From: Delphinus delphis
Lineage: Eukaryota; Chordata; Mammalia; Artiodactyla; Delphinidae
Assembly: GCF_949987515.2 (NCBI RefSeq)
Contig: NC_082696.1
Coordinates: 60,272,447 to 60,336,446, forward strand
Direction of reading: 5' to 3'
DNA length: 64,000 bases
Shown here in pieces: positions 12,000 through 24,654 of this stretch (position 1 is the stretch's first letter; each line of letters opens with the position of its first letter). Below the pieces are notes generated by a model. The model was not told where the DNA came from, made no database searches, and saw only the letters and a program-made list of their open reading frames with translations. The translations under genes and the position numbers were made by a program.

Positions 12000-12440
12000 C
12001 TGATTTTACTATATATTTTTAAAAGAATATTTGTTGTGAAGTACCTTGTACATATAAAGGTGCATAAAACGTATTTGTAAGTTAAAAAAATAGAATACCT
12101 TTGCACCTACTACCAAGGTTAAAAAGTATGATATACCTAGAATTCCTCAGTTTACCCGTTCCCCACCTAAAGGCAACCCTTGCTTTATCTCTAAAGCAAC
12201 ATATTCTTTAGTTTTGGTTATTTTTGGACTTTACATAAAGGGAATTATCATATATGTATTATATACTTTTATGTTTGCTTCATTTGTTCACTGTTATGTT
12301 TTTGAAATTCATCAATTTCATATCTGTAATTTGTTTTTGTTTCTGTTTAGTGTTTTATTGTATGAATTCTATAATTCATTCATTTCACTCTTAAGGGGAA
12401 TTTGTCACTGTAACTAGGTTTTCAAAAGCATAAAGTATAA
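12000..12440 (-). mobile_element. Old L1M fragment
   Basis: Sequence such as TTCCCCACCTAAAGGCAACCC and TGGACTTTACATAAAGGGAAT follows old L1M 3'-UTR/ORF2 order in complement. Frames are destroyed. Confidence 0.6.
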
Positions 12441-12589
12441 GCATAAAGTTTTCCGTGATATCCTTTTATCTGTTTAATCACTGCCACATCTGTGATATGT
12501 CCCATTTCTTTTTTACTCCTGATGCTGCTGATTTCTGTCTGTCTGTCTCTGTGTGTTGCTCTTTCACTCTCTGTCTCTCCTTCAATCTT

Positions 12590-12722
12590 TTTTTAAATTT
12601 TTTAAATTTTTTTGGCCACGCCACTGGGCGCGTGGGATCTTAGTTCCCTGACCGGAGATCAAACCCTTGCCCCCTGAAGTGGAAGCGTGGAGTCTTAACC
12701 ACTGGACCACTAGGGAAGTCCC
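12590..12722 (-). mobile_element. Older tRNA-derived SINE (short CHR/Bov-tA-like)
   Basis: The element reads TTTTTTGGCCACGCCACTGGG through TTAACCACTGGACCACTAGGGAAGTCCC in complement. It has a shorter body than the young CHR copies and similar flanks (CTCTCCTTCAATCTT / CTCCTTCTTCAATCTT), the second with a small insertion. Confidence 0.85.
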
Positions 12723-12839
12723 TCTCCTTCTTCAATCTTGAGATATATCTTTTCAAAGAAAAGATCTTTTCAAAGAACCAACTTTTGCCTTTGCCGATCA
12801 TCACTATTACCTGTTTTTTTTTTTCCTAAATCCTTCATT

Positions 12840-13995
12840 TTTTGTTATTTTATTTTCTTTCTCCCATGTTTTTAGGTTTATTCTGTCATTATTCTAATTT
12901 CTTAAGTTGGGTGCTTAGCTCATTAATTGTGAACTTGCCTCATCAGAGGACAAGGAGTTGTCCTTGAATCATCACATTAGCTGCTTATCAGAATTTTTAT
13001 GTAGTGCTTTTGTTATCATACAGTTCTAAATATTTTGCTATGGTTTCTTTGATTCATAGATCCAAGATCCATCTTGAGAATGGTGTTTTCTAATTGCTAA
13101 ACATAGTTTGTTGTTGCTGTTGCTGATTTCCAACCCACTTGTAATATGGTCACAGTATGTGGTCTCTATCATACCAGTCTTCTGATGCTCTTTGAGGTTA
13201 TCTTCATGGGCTAGGGCAAATGTTCTCTTTTTAATAAATGTCCCATGTGTAGCTTGAAAATCATGTATGTTCTCCAGTTTCTGGGTGCAGTGTTCAATGT
13301 GTATCCAAAAGATGAAAATTTTAATTGTGCTGTTTAAATCTTCTTATTCCTTATTAATGATTTTGTCTGCTTGATTATTCAGTTACTGAGAAATTGTAAC
13401 AATGGCTTTATCAATCTCATCTCCATAATTCACCTTCTGCTTTGAATATTTTGAGATTTGTTATTAAGTACCTTTACAATTAGATTTTTAAATATTCTTA
13501 TGGTAAATTAAACCTTTTTTCATATGTAATGACCTAAGTCTCTAATCATGCTGTTTGACTTAACTTTTTCATTGATATTAATAAAACAATTTAGGGTTCC
13601 CTCTAGATTTTGATTGGCTTGATATATCTTTCTCTACTCTTTGACTTTCAAGTTGGATTTATGTTCTTATGTTTTTAGATGTGTCTTTTGTAAATAGCAT
13701 ATAGCTGGATCTTTGCTTTTAACTGGAGAGTTTAGTCTTTTTATGTTTAGAATGAAGACTGACATATTTGGGTTTATTATCACATTATGAGGTATTTTCT
13801 GTTCTGCTTTATCTCTTTCTACTCTCCTTTGTTGCCTTGTTTTGAATAGGTTGATTCTCTCCCATCCCCTTTTACTATCCTTTTTATTTTGAGGGTTAGG
13901 GCACTGGCTATAAGCTCCATATCTATTCTTTTAGTGGATACCCAGACAGTTTTACTAGGCATACTCATCTTAATCTAGTTTAATCAGTATCTTTG
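12840..13995 (-). mobile_element. Old L1-like ORF2 fragment
   Basis: Complement of L1 ORF2-type phrases (CTTATGTTTTTAGATGTGTCTTTTG, ATAGCTGGATCTTTGCTTTT in order) without open frames. It probably continues weakly beyond the LTR at 14005-14250. Confidence 0.6.
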
Positions 13996-14004
13996 CCTTC
14001 TGCC

Positions 14005-14250
14005 ATAGACTGAATTGTGTTCCTCCAGATTCATATGTTGAAGCCCTATGCCCCAATGTGATTGTATTTGGAGATGAAGCTTATAAGAATGTAATTAAGG
14101 TTAAATGAGGTCACATGGGTGAGGCCCTAATCTAATAAGACTGGTGTCCATATAAGAAGAGGAAGAGACACCAGAGATATCTTTCTTCCTTTTACCTATG
14201 CACAGAGGAAAGGCCAAGTGAGGACACAGTGAGAAGGTGGCTGCTCTTAA
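14005..14250 (+). mobile_element. MaLR-type LTR fragment (MST/MLT1-like)
   Basis: GAATTGTGTTCCTCCAGATTC, ATATGTTGAAGCCC, TAATTAAGGTTAAATGAGGTC and AGGACACAGTGAGAAGGTGGC are ordered blocks of a MaLR LTR; the 3' part is missing. It interrupts an old L1-like segment. Confidence 0.75.
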
Positions 14251-14259
14251 TTGCTCATG

Positions 14260-17040
14260 TTGCCTTTATCATTTTAAGGTTTTGTTATTTTTGACTATGA
14301 GCTGCTCACTTTCCCTAGAACTTTATTGGTGGTAATTTTTTCAGGCCTAGGTTGAAGGTGAGTTCCTCCAGAGGGGAAATATATTTTGATTCTACTACTA
14401 GCTTGGACACTATTGGCTCAGGTACATTTAAATGAGATTTCTGCTTGAGGGTTTGTTTGTTTGTTTTTTTAATCTCAGGACTAGTTTGTGGATATGAATT
14501 CCTTGGAGAGATTATTTTCCCTCATCTGTCTAGCACTAGATTCAAGACTCGCAGTTTTCTTTGCTGTCTGTTTTGGCATGGAGGAGTTTATTTCTTGTTC
14601 ACTTCTCACATAGTGAATTAGCCCTTTGAAGTCCTGGTTGCTGTTGGGGTCTTCTAAAAAAGCAGACAGTAACGTGTCAAGCTAAGATTGAAAAATGCTT
14701 ACTTTTCTTTTTCTCTTTTAACTCCAATTTTGCAATTTATCATTTTCCTCTACTGATGCATTTTGAATTTCTGTATAGTATATTGGTATCAGCACTTTCC
14801 TAAGGCCTAAACTTCATCTTGTTTACAGTCATTTAATATTTCGTTTTATATTTTGTTCTTTAGGAAGTTAGTGTAGGCATCTTATTTTAAATTATTCGGT
14901 TACATCGGCAAGCTTGAAAGACACTGCCAGTTACATTTATTTTTCTATTGCTTCAGATTTCGGGTTTTGCCTTTAAATGGTAGTAGGGAAAGTTAAAAAG
15001 CCACCTTTGGTCTGCATTGCCCTTATTTATAATCTCCATAGCAAGTTAAAGATGGCAGACTGCAGGATTCTTCTGGGTAGTTCACTTTTGAAAAGGAGTA
15101 ATTATTCCATGCTTATTTCAAATGGTTACATCTTGGTAAACATTTAAGAAATGTTTAGTTTTTCTCTTTGTTATACTCAATATTTTTCCTTTAACCCTAT
15201 GTAGTATAGATATGTGGATGCAGCCTTGGTTGTAATGATCAGTTAAAATGCAAAGAGTTTGAGAACCTCAGCATTTATATTTCTTAGTACTCAGTTACTA
15301 TGGATTAGCTATAAAAACTTAGATACAGTGGTAAAATGAAGTCAAATACAGAAACAGACTGAAGTAATTAACTTGATTACCTTTGGGTAATTATTTCATT
15401 CATCAAGTCATAAAGCTAAGCTTTTAATATTTTCTGTGCTCTTTTTATGAAATAATTTTTCTTTTGCATTCTGAGTTTTAAAATCTTTTTATCCTACTAA
15501 TTTTCCTTATCTTGCATAAGGAATCACCAGAATAGAAATGATCTCCGAGGCTCGCATAATAGAATTTTATTCTGGTAAGGTCTTTGCTCATATCTAGATT
15601 CTAGGTTGGAATAAAGTTTCAGGAAAAGATCCTTCAGGTAATTTTTTTTTAGTGGGTAGCCAGGGAAGACTCCTATGAAAAGCCTCATTACATAACATAG
15701 CATCCATTTAGTTTGCGGCCCTTGTAGAAAGGGAATTTTCTATTTGTCTAATATAAACTTGAGACTTGGAGTGATCATTTCACTGAATGCTGTCCCTCCC
15801 AGAATCTACGTTAAATGCTTATTCTATTCAATTCCAGCATAATAAATATTCTGCATATAAGAAGAATTTTCACGTTTGTTTCATCAGCCATTAGACAAAC
15901 TCTATATTTGGGCCATTCCAGTGCAATGGTTCTTGCCATTATAGAATCTATATTGAGTCCACCCACATGTATACACACTCATGCACCTCTTTCTGGTATC
16001 ACTTTCATAGGCCACATCTGCTAGGAGAAATCAAATGAGAACCGACATGAATGAAGTATAACAAAACTGGAAGAACTCCCCATAAGTATAAACAGTGATG
16101 TGTATACAGTAGTATATAGTGTTCTTTCCGCCTTGAAATTGAAATTCCGACTATTATGTGTACAGTTGACATTGGGTGAGTGAATTCCCTCTAGTTCCTG
16201 GGTCTTACCACCCATATGTCAGTTGAATCAGCACTTGGTGAACTTGCAAAGCTTTACTGACACTTTGATTTTTGAGCAGAGGACCAGAGAGTAGCAGCAG
16301 GCATCTTACTGAATGGCAGCATCATTGGGGCACTACCAGTGGGGAGCCCAGCAACAAACAAACATCACAGCCTCACCCCAAGTTCCTTCTCTTTTGTGGT
16401 TTTGTGGTGCATGATGAAGAATTGTTCTTTGGTGTTCAGAATACAGCCATTTTATCAACTTTATTTATTTATTTTTCATTTCTAAAGGTTCAAAATGAAT
16501 ATTCCAGATTTTCTTTAAATATTTTCTTTGCTAAGGCATGATTTTTTTGGTGGGGAGGGAGCATGGGAGGTGTTGGGAGGTGATATGCAGTACTTTGAAT
16601 TTAGAATGGCATTATGTAACCCTTTTTACTTAGAGCAGTCCTTCCCCGTTGTTGGCTACACAGCAAACTTAACTGAATATTAAAATTAGGAAATAATAGA
16701 AATGGAAATAAGGTTGTGTTAAAGGAAATAATTATTTTTATTCATGAACTTTGTTTTATGGCAGGATTTAGTAGAGAGTCCTTCAGCAAGTGAGGTTTCA
16801 AGAAACACTTTTTTGAATTTAAAATTATTTGTCAACAATTTGGTTTTAGAAGACTTTTTTAGGACCACATGCATTTAGTAAAACTTTATTTATTCTTGCA
16901 GTGAAAACTTCCTGCTTTTAGTCTTCATTTATTTATTTTATTTTACCTCTTATTCCCTATGACCTACTTTCTCTCACCCTTCTCCCATCAAAAAATAAAT
17001 AAAACAGAATACAAAATAAACTATAACTTCAAAATCAAAA
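14260..17040. other. Intron stretch without recognised elements
   Basis: AT-rich sequence with weak L1-like texture to about 14400, then nothing I can name. Short frames at 15815 and 16272 show no domain. Confidence 0.45.
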
Positions 17041-17045
17041 TATAT

Positions 17046-17556
17046 AGGCCATGCCTCAGAGATATTGCAGGTTTGGTTCTAGACCGCTGCAGTTAAGTGA
17101 ATATTACAATAAATTGAGTCACGGAATTTTTGTTTTCCCAGTGCATATAAAAGTTTACACTATACTGTAGTCTATTAAGTGTGCAATAACAGTCTGAAAA
17201 AACAATGTACATAACTTAATTAAAAAATACTTTTTGCTAAAAAATGCTAAACATCATCTGAGCCTTCAGCAAGTCATAGTAGTAGCAACAAAGATCACTG
17301 ATCATAGATCACCCTAACAAGTATAACATATATAATAAAATATATACTATAATTATATAAAATACAATAATAAACAGTTTGAAATATTGTGAAAATTACC
17401 AAAATGTGACAGAGACATGAAGTGAGCAAATACTGTTGGAAAAATGGTGCCAATAGACTTGCTAGATGCAGAGTTGCCACAAATCTTCAATTTGTAAAAA
17501 GTGCAAAATCTGAGAAGCACAATGAAGCAAAGCACAATGAAACAAGGTATGCCTAT
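17046..17556 (+). mobile_element. Tigger1-like DNA transposon, internally deleted
   Basis: CATGCCTCAGAGATATTGCAGG at the left and CAAGGTATGCCTAT at the right form inverted termini; inner sequence (CCCAGTGCATATAAAAGTTT, CATCATCTGAGCCTTCAGC) matches Tigger1. About 510 bp, no transposase. Confidence 0.88.
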
Positions 17557-17768
17557 GCTAGTCTTTAGCCTAGTACTTTTGCGTTTATCTTAGTGGATAA
17601 TATACTATCATAGAGCATGACATTTAGAGAATGTTGTAAGAAAATATGGACAAATAAATGAGGAATTATATTTTCTCTGTTTTCTACTCTTGGGGCATCC
17701 TGAGTTTTTCTTCACAGCACAGGCCACAAGGTGTAATGCAGTGGTTACTTTGTGTTTCTATGTCTGTT

Positions 17769-18208
17769 TGACGTGAGTCAGGGTTCTCCAGAGAAATAGA
17801 ACCGATAGGAGATATATATGATTTATTATAAGGAATTAGCTCATGTGATGATGGAGGCTGATGAGTCCCACAGTTGGCCACCTGCAAGCTGGCAACCCAA
17901 GAAAGCTGATGGTGTTGGTGGGAACTGGAGGGCTGTTGGTATAAGTACGAGTTGAAGGTAGATGATTGAAGTCCCAGCTCAAACAGGCAGACTTCGAATT
18001 CCCCCTTCTTGACTTTTTTGATTTATTCAGGCTTTCAATGGATTGGGTGATATCCACTTACTTTGGGGATGGCAGTCTGCTTTCCTCAGTCTACTAATTC
18101 AAATGCTCATCTCATCCAGAAACAAAACCACAGACACAACCAGAAATAATGTTTAATCCAGGCACCCTGTGTCCCAGTGAAGTTGACATGTAAAATTAAC
18201 CATCACAG
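17769..18208 (+). mobile_element. ERVL-type solo LTR (MLT2-like)
   Basis: GTCAGGGTTCTCCAGAGAAA ... TTATTATAAGGAATTAGCTC ... GTTGACATGTAAAATTAACCATCACA matches the MLT2 LTR family from start to end. No internal region is attached, so it is a solo LTR of about 440 bp. Confidence 0.85.
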
Positions 18209-18214
18209 TGAGTA

Positions 18215-18345
18215 TCCCCACTAGACTTGAGAGTTACCTGAGATCAGGAGATATACCTGTCTTTTCATTGTATGCCATGCTTAGTCAGAAGCTGGCGTAG
18301 AGCAGGTGCTTAATAACTATTTGTTAAAGGAAGAGAATGAGTTTA
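18215..18345 (+). mobile_element. L2 3' end remnant
   Basis: CTAGACTTGAGAGTTACCTGAG ... TAGAGCAGGTGCTTAATAAC follows the L2 3' end. A similar trace occurs at 1825-1930. Confidence 0.6.
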
Positions 18346-18548
18346 AATAAGTGTATAAGTTAAGTTGAAAAGTATATATCAAAGATTTAGAACATGAATG
18401 GCATGGTGAAAGACTGAGTATCAGGTGAATATCAAGATATGCAAGTGAGGTAATTTTAGTTGGCATATGATGATTCTGTTGACATTTCCTTTGTCTTTAT
18501 TTGGTGGCCACTTTGAATATTAAAACTAAAGTATTACTTCTTAGATTT

Positions 18549-18764
18549 GTTTGTTTGTTTGTTTGTTTGTTTTGTGGTACATGGGCCTCTCACTGTGTGG
18601 CCTCTCTCATTGCGGAGCACAGGCTCCGGACGCGCAGGCTCAGCGGCCATGATTCATGGGCCCAGCCGCTCTGCAGCATGTGGGATCTTCCCGGACCGGG
18701 GCACGAACCCGTGTCCCCTGCATCGGCAGGCGGACTCTCAACCACTGCGCCACCAGGGAAGCCC
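18549..18764 (-). mobile_element. CHR SINE with (GTTT)n tail
   Basis: Complete body; the usual poly-T is replaced by about six GTTT units. Target duplication TACTTCTTAGATTT at 18535-18548 and 18765-18778. The tail has evolved into a microsatellite. Confidence 0.93.
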
Positions 18765-19974
18765 TACTTCTTAGATTTTTGAACTCCAAGAATTTTAAGT
18801 GTGACCTTTAGATTTTTCAGAATCTTCCCAAGTTAAACATATTACTTTGATCATGGCAGTGAATCAAGGTCAAAACAGAATTGCCATTATTTCTGAGATG
18901 ATTCAACGCTGCTCTTCAGCAATCCTGTTTTGAAATTGCACACCAAGAGCAGAATGATATTTCATTCTAGGCTGTTTCCCTTGCACTATTTTTTAGCTTC
19001 CCACTTATGAAAATGTTTAGTAATTACATATTTTCCCTTATATTGATTATTGGAATTTGCTATGGTAATGAATTTATATTTACAGAGCCAAGGGACCAAG
19101 GATTTCAGCATCTTTTTAAAGATACATATAAAACTAAGGTATATATATACATACATAAATATATATATTTTTGACTATTGTATATTCAAATATACACTCA
19201 AGAGGTTATTTGAAGTATCTGGTGATGTCATTAAGGTCTTCCAATTCCACATTCTGTAACATTTCTATTCTACCATCAGAGAAGATGTATCTGGTTGATG
19301 CGGGTGGGGTGGGATAGTAAGGTGGTAGGGGTAGGGAATCTTACACACTGTCTTATACCAAGAGATGATGCTTGAATCGTCTCAGACAGTATCATTGCCC
19401 AGATATGTAGCAAGAGAGAGGAGACCATGGTGTAGCATATATGTCCCCCATTTGTTTTGGATAGGATGTCCATGAATCTCCAACAACTAGCACACTACCT
19501 GGCACATGGGCGATGCCCTAAACATTTTTGTTTAATTGACTTGGTTGCAACTCTCAGGGGCAGTCACAGTCAGCAACAACAAGTGTTGTTCTGAAAAACA
19601 AGGAAGCTGTACTACAGTTTTGCACCTGGAAGTAGAGGAATAAACTGGGCATGGTTGTAGTGGACTGTTTCTAGGTGTAGGAAGGAATATACAGACTTCC
19701 ACCAGGTTTGAAGCAATGACACAACAAAAGAAGCTGCATCTCTTTTGTTTTGAAAAGAGACTATTGAGGTTCACTTTTCTGAAATAAATGGGGTGGAAGC
19801 TGGAGTGGAGAAGGTCAGAGGAAGAGAAACAATAGTACGTCAAAATCACAGTGCAGAATCTTGAGGTGAAAAACAGGTTTAAATTCAGTTGGGTGAGATG
19901 TGGAAAATAGTCATTTCCAAGGGTGACGGGTAGAACGCTGGTTTTCTTTTTTGAGTAGAACTGCTAGCTCGTAA

Positions 19975-20170
19975 GTACTGGGCACTGACTGTGTGCCAGT
20001 ACCTTACATGTGCTGTCTCATTTAACACGGCCCCACCGCAGCTTCAGGAATCAAGGTGTACCGTGGTCATCTCCATTTTTCTGAGGAAGAACCTGAGGAC
20101 ATGAGAGATTAAGTAGCCTGCACAATGACACTTAGTAAGTAAATGGTAACCAGGTACTCTGACCCCTGCT
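19975..20170 (-). mobile_element. MIR SINE remnant
   Basis: CACTGACTGTGTGCCAGTACC ... GAGAGATTAAGTAGCCTGC is MIR in complement, decayed. Confidence 0.75.
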
Positions 20171-20302
20171 GAGGTGGACACAGTGGGCATCTGGAGGAAG
20201 GGCATGGAAGTGCTCAATAAAAAGCTTATTTTCACCCTTATTGAGTTTTGATTCCCTCCAAAGGATATGCCAAAATCATTTGTTGTTAAGAGGCAGTGGA
20301 GG

Positions 20303-20657
20303 GGCTTCCCTGGTGGCACAATAGTTAAGAATCCTCCTGCCCATGCAGGGGACATGGGTTTGAGCCCTGGTCCAGGAAGATCCCACATGCTGTGGAGCAA
20401 CTAAGCCCAGGCGCCACAACTACTGAGCCTGTGCTCTAGAGCCCACGAGCCACAACTTCTGAGCCTGCGTGCCACAACTACTGAAGCCCATGTGCCTAGA
20501 GCCCGTGCTCTACAACAAGAGAAGCCACCACAATGAGAAGCCTGCGCCCACAATGAAGAGTAGTCCCTGCTCCCCACAACTAGAGAAAACCTGTGCAGAG
20601 AAACAAAGACACAATGCAGCTGAAAATAAAATAAATAAATTTTAAAAAAACCAAAAA
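20303..20657 (+). mobile_element. CHR SINE, long older subfamily
   Basis: It runs from GGGCTTCCCTGGTGGCACAAT to an A-rich AATAAATAAAT tail and carries an extended body with repeated CACAACTACTGAGCC-like units. The 15-bp duplication AAGAGGCAGTGGAGG occurs at 20288-20302 and 20658-20672. Confidence 0.92.
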
Positions 20658-20721
20658 AAGAGGCAGTGGAGGAGAGAGTAGCAGCATTTTTAGAAGAAAT
20701 ATATATGATGGTGTAAACATT

Positions 20722-20730
<9 letters not shown>

Positions 20731-20763
<33 letters not shown>

Positions 20764-20952
20764 GGTATGCGGGCCTCTCACTGTTGTGGCCTCTCCCGTG
20801 TGGAGCACAGGCTCCGGACACGCAGGCTCAGCGTCCATGTCTCACGGGCCCAGCCGCTCAGCGGCATGTGGGATCCTCCCAGACCGGGGCACGAACCCAC
20901 GTCCCCTGCATCGGCAGGCGGAATCTCAACCACTGCGCCACCAGGGAAGCCC
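20731..20952 (-). mobile_element. CHR SINE with long poly-T
   Basis: About 30 or more Ts precede GCGGTATGCGGGCC and the body is complete. Target duplication AACATTTATTTTTT at about 20716-20730 and 20953-20967. The very long homopolymer marks a young copy. It lies next to an older SINE at 20983. Confidence 0.93.
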
Positions 20953-20982
20953 AACATTTATTTTTTATTTTGTTTTATTTAA

Positions 20983-21102
20983 AAATTTTTTGGCCACGCC
21001 ATACAGCATGTGGGATCCTAGTTCCCCGACTAGGGATCGAACCCACACCCCCTGCACTGGAAGCTTGGAGTCTTAACCACTGGACTGCCAGCAAAGTCCT
21101 GG
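20983..21102 (-). mobile_element. Older tRNA-derived SINE (short form)
   Basis: TTTTTTGGCCACGCCATACAGCATG through TTAACCACTGGACTGCCAGCAAAGTCC in complement, the same family as the copy at 12590. Confidence 0.85.
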
Positions 21103-21639
21103 AAACATTTAGTTTTGATAAGATAAACTTAAGGCCTTGGAAACTTTCACTTTGTGCTGTGTGACTATTAAAGAAAAATTAAATGTCTTATTTCACATAG
21201 ATAGGTGTATGGGGTCAGATGGGTTACAGAGTTGCTTAAGGAAACAGTTTTAAAAAGTAGAATGGCAAGCCGAGCTGTACCCAGAAATTCAGCTGCATTA
21301 AAAAAATAAAACTTTTGCAGAATAGCATGAAAGCAAACAAAAATTAGCACTTTTTTTTTCTTTTTAAAATTGCATTGATTCCCAAGAGATGTTTGTGGAA
21401 ACCAGAAAGGTGATCTAGAGAATAATGTGTAAAGGTAGGTACTGTTTTTTAAAATTAGTAGGTAAATAATTGGAAGAAATATGGGGTAATTTACAAGTAG
21501 TGACTAGATAAATTACCATATATAAATTTTGTGCTTTGTGAGAAAAAAAAAATTCTTCTCATAAGTTTCTTATGCCCTTTACTGTTGAGAGTACATTTCT
21601 TGCATAGTAATAGTAAGACTTGCCTAAAGGATAAGGGAC

Positions 21640-22356
21640 GTTTCTAAAAATTTATTTTATTGAAGTATAGTGGATTTAAAATGTTGTGTTAATTTCTGCT
21701 GTACAGCAAAGTGATTCAGCTATGCACATATATACATTCTTTTTCATATTCTTTTCCGTTATGGTTTACACAGGATGTTGTATATAGTTTCCTGTGCTCT
21801 ACAGTAGGACCTTGTTTATGCATCCTATATATAATAGTTTGCATCTGCTAATCCCAAACTCCCAATCCAACCCTCCCCTACCTCGCTCCCCCTTGGCAAC
21901 CACAAGTCTGTTCTCTATGTCTGTGTGTCTGTTTCTGTTCCATAGATAAGTTCATTTGAGTCATATTTTAGATTCCACATATAGTGATATCATATGTATT
22001 TGTCTTTCTCTGACTTACTTCACTCAGCATGATAATCTCTAGGTCCATGTTGCTGCAAATGGCATTATTTCATTCTTTTTAATATATTTTGTTGTGTATA
22101 TGTACTACATCTTCTTTATCCATTCATCTGTTGATGGGCATTTAGGTTGTTTCCATGTCTTGACTACTGTGAATAGTGCTATGAACATAGGGGTGCATGT
22201 ATCTTTTTGAATTATAGTTTTGTCTGGATATATGCCCAGGAGTGGGATTGCTGGATCATATGGCAACTCTATTTTTAGTTTTTGAGGAGCCTCCGTACTG
22301 TTGTTTTCTGTAGTGGCTGCACCAATTTACATTCCCACCAACCATGTAGAAGAGTT
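21640..22356 (-). mobile_element. 5'-truncated L1 with 17-bp target duplication
   Basis: L1 3' end and distal ORF2 in reverse complement (ATTTATTTTATTGAAGTATAG through TGGCTGCACCAATTTACATT). The flanks share CCTAAAGGATAAGGGAC at 21623-21639 and 22357-22373, which proves a single retrotransposition event of about 716 bp. Confidence 0.92.
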
Positions 22357-22412
22357 CCTAAAGGATAAGGGACATTTGAGTAACTCTTCTTGTCACCATT
22401 TTCCAAATTTTT

Positions 22413-22726
22413 TTTTTTTAAGTAGATGTTGGGGGTAGGTGTTTATTGATTAATTAATTAATTTTTGCTGTGTTGGGTCTTCGTTTCTGTGCGAGGGCTT
22501 TCTCTAGTTGTGGCAAGCGGGGGCCACTCTTCATCGTGGTGCGCGGACCTCTCACTGTCGTGACCTCTCTTGTTGCGGAGCACAGGCTCCAGACGCGCAG
22601 GTTCAGTAGTTGTGGCTCACGGGCCTAGTTGCTCCACAGCATGTGGGATCCTCCCAGACCAGGGCCCGAACCCGTGTCCCCTGCATTAGCAGGCAGGTTC
22701 TCAACCACTGTGCCACCAGGGAAGCC
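22413..22726 (-). mobile_element. CHR SINE, long older subfamily
   Basis: The body is longer than the 200-bp form (TGTGTTGGGTCTTCGTTTCTG ... CCACCAGGGAAGCCC). Target duplication CCATTTTCCAAATTTTT at 22396-22412 and 22727-22743. Confidence 0.92.
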
Positions 22727-23206
22727 CCATTTTCCAAATTTTTAAGTACTGTCTTCTGTTCTACCCATGGGCAATAGGCATGTTGAGAGAATGCTTATTT
22801 TGCTTCTTTCCTGTCTCCTCCTAAGGAGTAGAGTTTTTTTTTTAAGGAATGTGTCTTATTAAAAAGAAATATTAATGTTTATATTTATAATATATGAAAA
22901 TATTCTTCAAGAAGAAGTCTTTCTTAAATATAAGAAAACTACTCATTTTACAAGATTTGGAAAATACAGAAAAGTAAGAAAAAATATGTCACTGATAATC
23001 CTACTGGTCAGAAACATCTGTTAATATCTTGATGTGTTTCCTTCCAATTCTTTTTAAGAACTTGAAAAAACGTATCAAGAGCATGCTTTATATATGGCTT
23101 TGTAGTCTGTTTTCTTCACTCAGCATGCTCACATAATATTTTCTTGTGTCTTTATTTATTTATTTTTTAAAGGAATCACTATCTTTTGTTTAAATCCATA
23201 CACCTA

Positions 23207-23581
23207 AAACAGATATCATATAATATCGCTTATATGTGGAATCTAGAAAAATGGTACAGATTAACTTACTTGCAAAGCAGAAACAGAGACACAGCTGTAG
23301 AGAGCAAACGTATGGATACCAATGGGGGAGGGGGGTGAGATGAATTGGGAGATTGGGATTGACATATATACACTATGTATAAAATAGATAACTAATGAGA
23401 ACCTACTGCATAACACAGGGAACTCTACTCAATGCTCAATGCTCTGTGGTGACGTAAATGGGAAGGAAATCTAAAAAGAGAGGATATATGTATTTGTATA
23501 ACTGATTCACCTTGCAGTATGGCAGAAACTAACACAACATTGCAAACAAACCACACTCCAACAAAAATGAATTAAAAAAAC
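23207..23581 (+). mobile_element. L1 3' end, 5'-truncated
   Basis: A typical L1 3'-terminal sequence (ATATCATATAATATCGCTTATATGTGG type start, ending AACACAACATTG...AATTAAAAAAA) is flanked by a near-identical 15-bp duplication, AAATCCATACACCTA (23192-23206) and AAATCAATACACCTA (23582-23596). It is an independent later insertion into the composite element. Confidence 0.8.
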
Positions 23582-23639
23582 AAATCAATACACCTATTCT
23601 CAGTCTTCCTCTGGGTCGAACTCTCAGCATCTTTTAAAA

Positions 23640-24654
23640 TAAAACTATTTTTCAAAAAAAAAATTAAGAAATCTATTTACAAGAGCATCAAAAAGAGTAA
23701 AATACTTAGGAATAAATTTAATAAAAGAAGCATAAACTTGCACAATAAAAATCATAAAATGTTGTTGAAAGTAATTTTAAAAGTCCTAAAAAAAAGTACT
23801 AAATAAATGAAATGATATCCCGTGTTCATGAACTGGAAGACTTAGTACTGTTAAGATGACAATATTCCCCAAACCCCATCTGCCTTTTTTTTTTTTTTTT
23901 GGCAGAAATTGACAAACTAATCCTAAAGCAATGGTAATTAAAACAGTGTGGTACTGGCATAAGGCTAGACACATAGATCCATGAAACAGAATCGAGAATC
24001 CAGAAATAAACTCTGACATTTATGGTTAATTGGTTTTCCAAAAGAGTGCCAAGGTAATTCAATGGGGGAAAGAACAATGGTGTAGGGACAACTGGATATT
24101 CAACAATGGTGTAGGGACAACTGGATATCCATGTGCAAAAGAGGCTGGATCCCTATATCACACAGTGTAAAAAAATTAACTCAAAATGGATCAAAGAAGG
24201 AAAAAAAAGGATCAAAGACCTAAATATACAAACTAAAACTATAAAACTCTTAGAAGAAAACATAGGAGTGGATCTTTGTGACTCTGGATTAGGCAATGAC
24301 TTCTTAGATATACCACCAAAACCCCAAGCAACAAAAGAAAAAATAAACTGGAATTCATCAAAACTTAAAACTTTTGTGCTTCAAAGGATGCCATCAAAAA
24401 GGGAACAGACAACCCAAGAAATGGAGGAAATATCTGCAAATCGTATATCTGTTAAGGGTTCAGTATTCAGAACAAATAGAGAACACTTATAACCCAACAA
24501 TAAAAAGACAAATAGCCCACTTAAAAAATGGACAAAGTATTTGAATAGACATTTCTCCAAAGAAGATACACAAATGAAAAGATGCTCAACATGATTAGCC
24601 ATTAAGGAAATGCAAACCAAACCCACATTGATACACCACTTCACATCCATTTGA
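23640..24654 (+). mobile_element. L1 ORF2 fragment, decayed
   Basis: The frame at 24133-24492 contains LNIQTKTIKLLEENIG, and upstream sequence encodes further L1 ORF2 C-terminal phrases. The copy is broken by stops, an internal poly-T run near 23888 and a 29-bp tandem duplication at 24073-24130. It lies in the composite insertion, antisense to the KRAB fragment. Confidence 0.75.
24073..24130 (+). repeat. 29-bp tandem duplication
   Basis: AACAATGGTGTAGGGACAAC plus TGGATATTC/TCC occurs twice head to tail (starts 24073 and 24102) inside the L1 fragment. Confidence 0.9.

Noticed and set aside
24133..24492. 119-codon frame as a novel gene
   Set aside because: Lys-rich peptide with the L1 ORF2 C-terminal wording; a transposon remnant.
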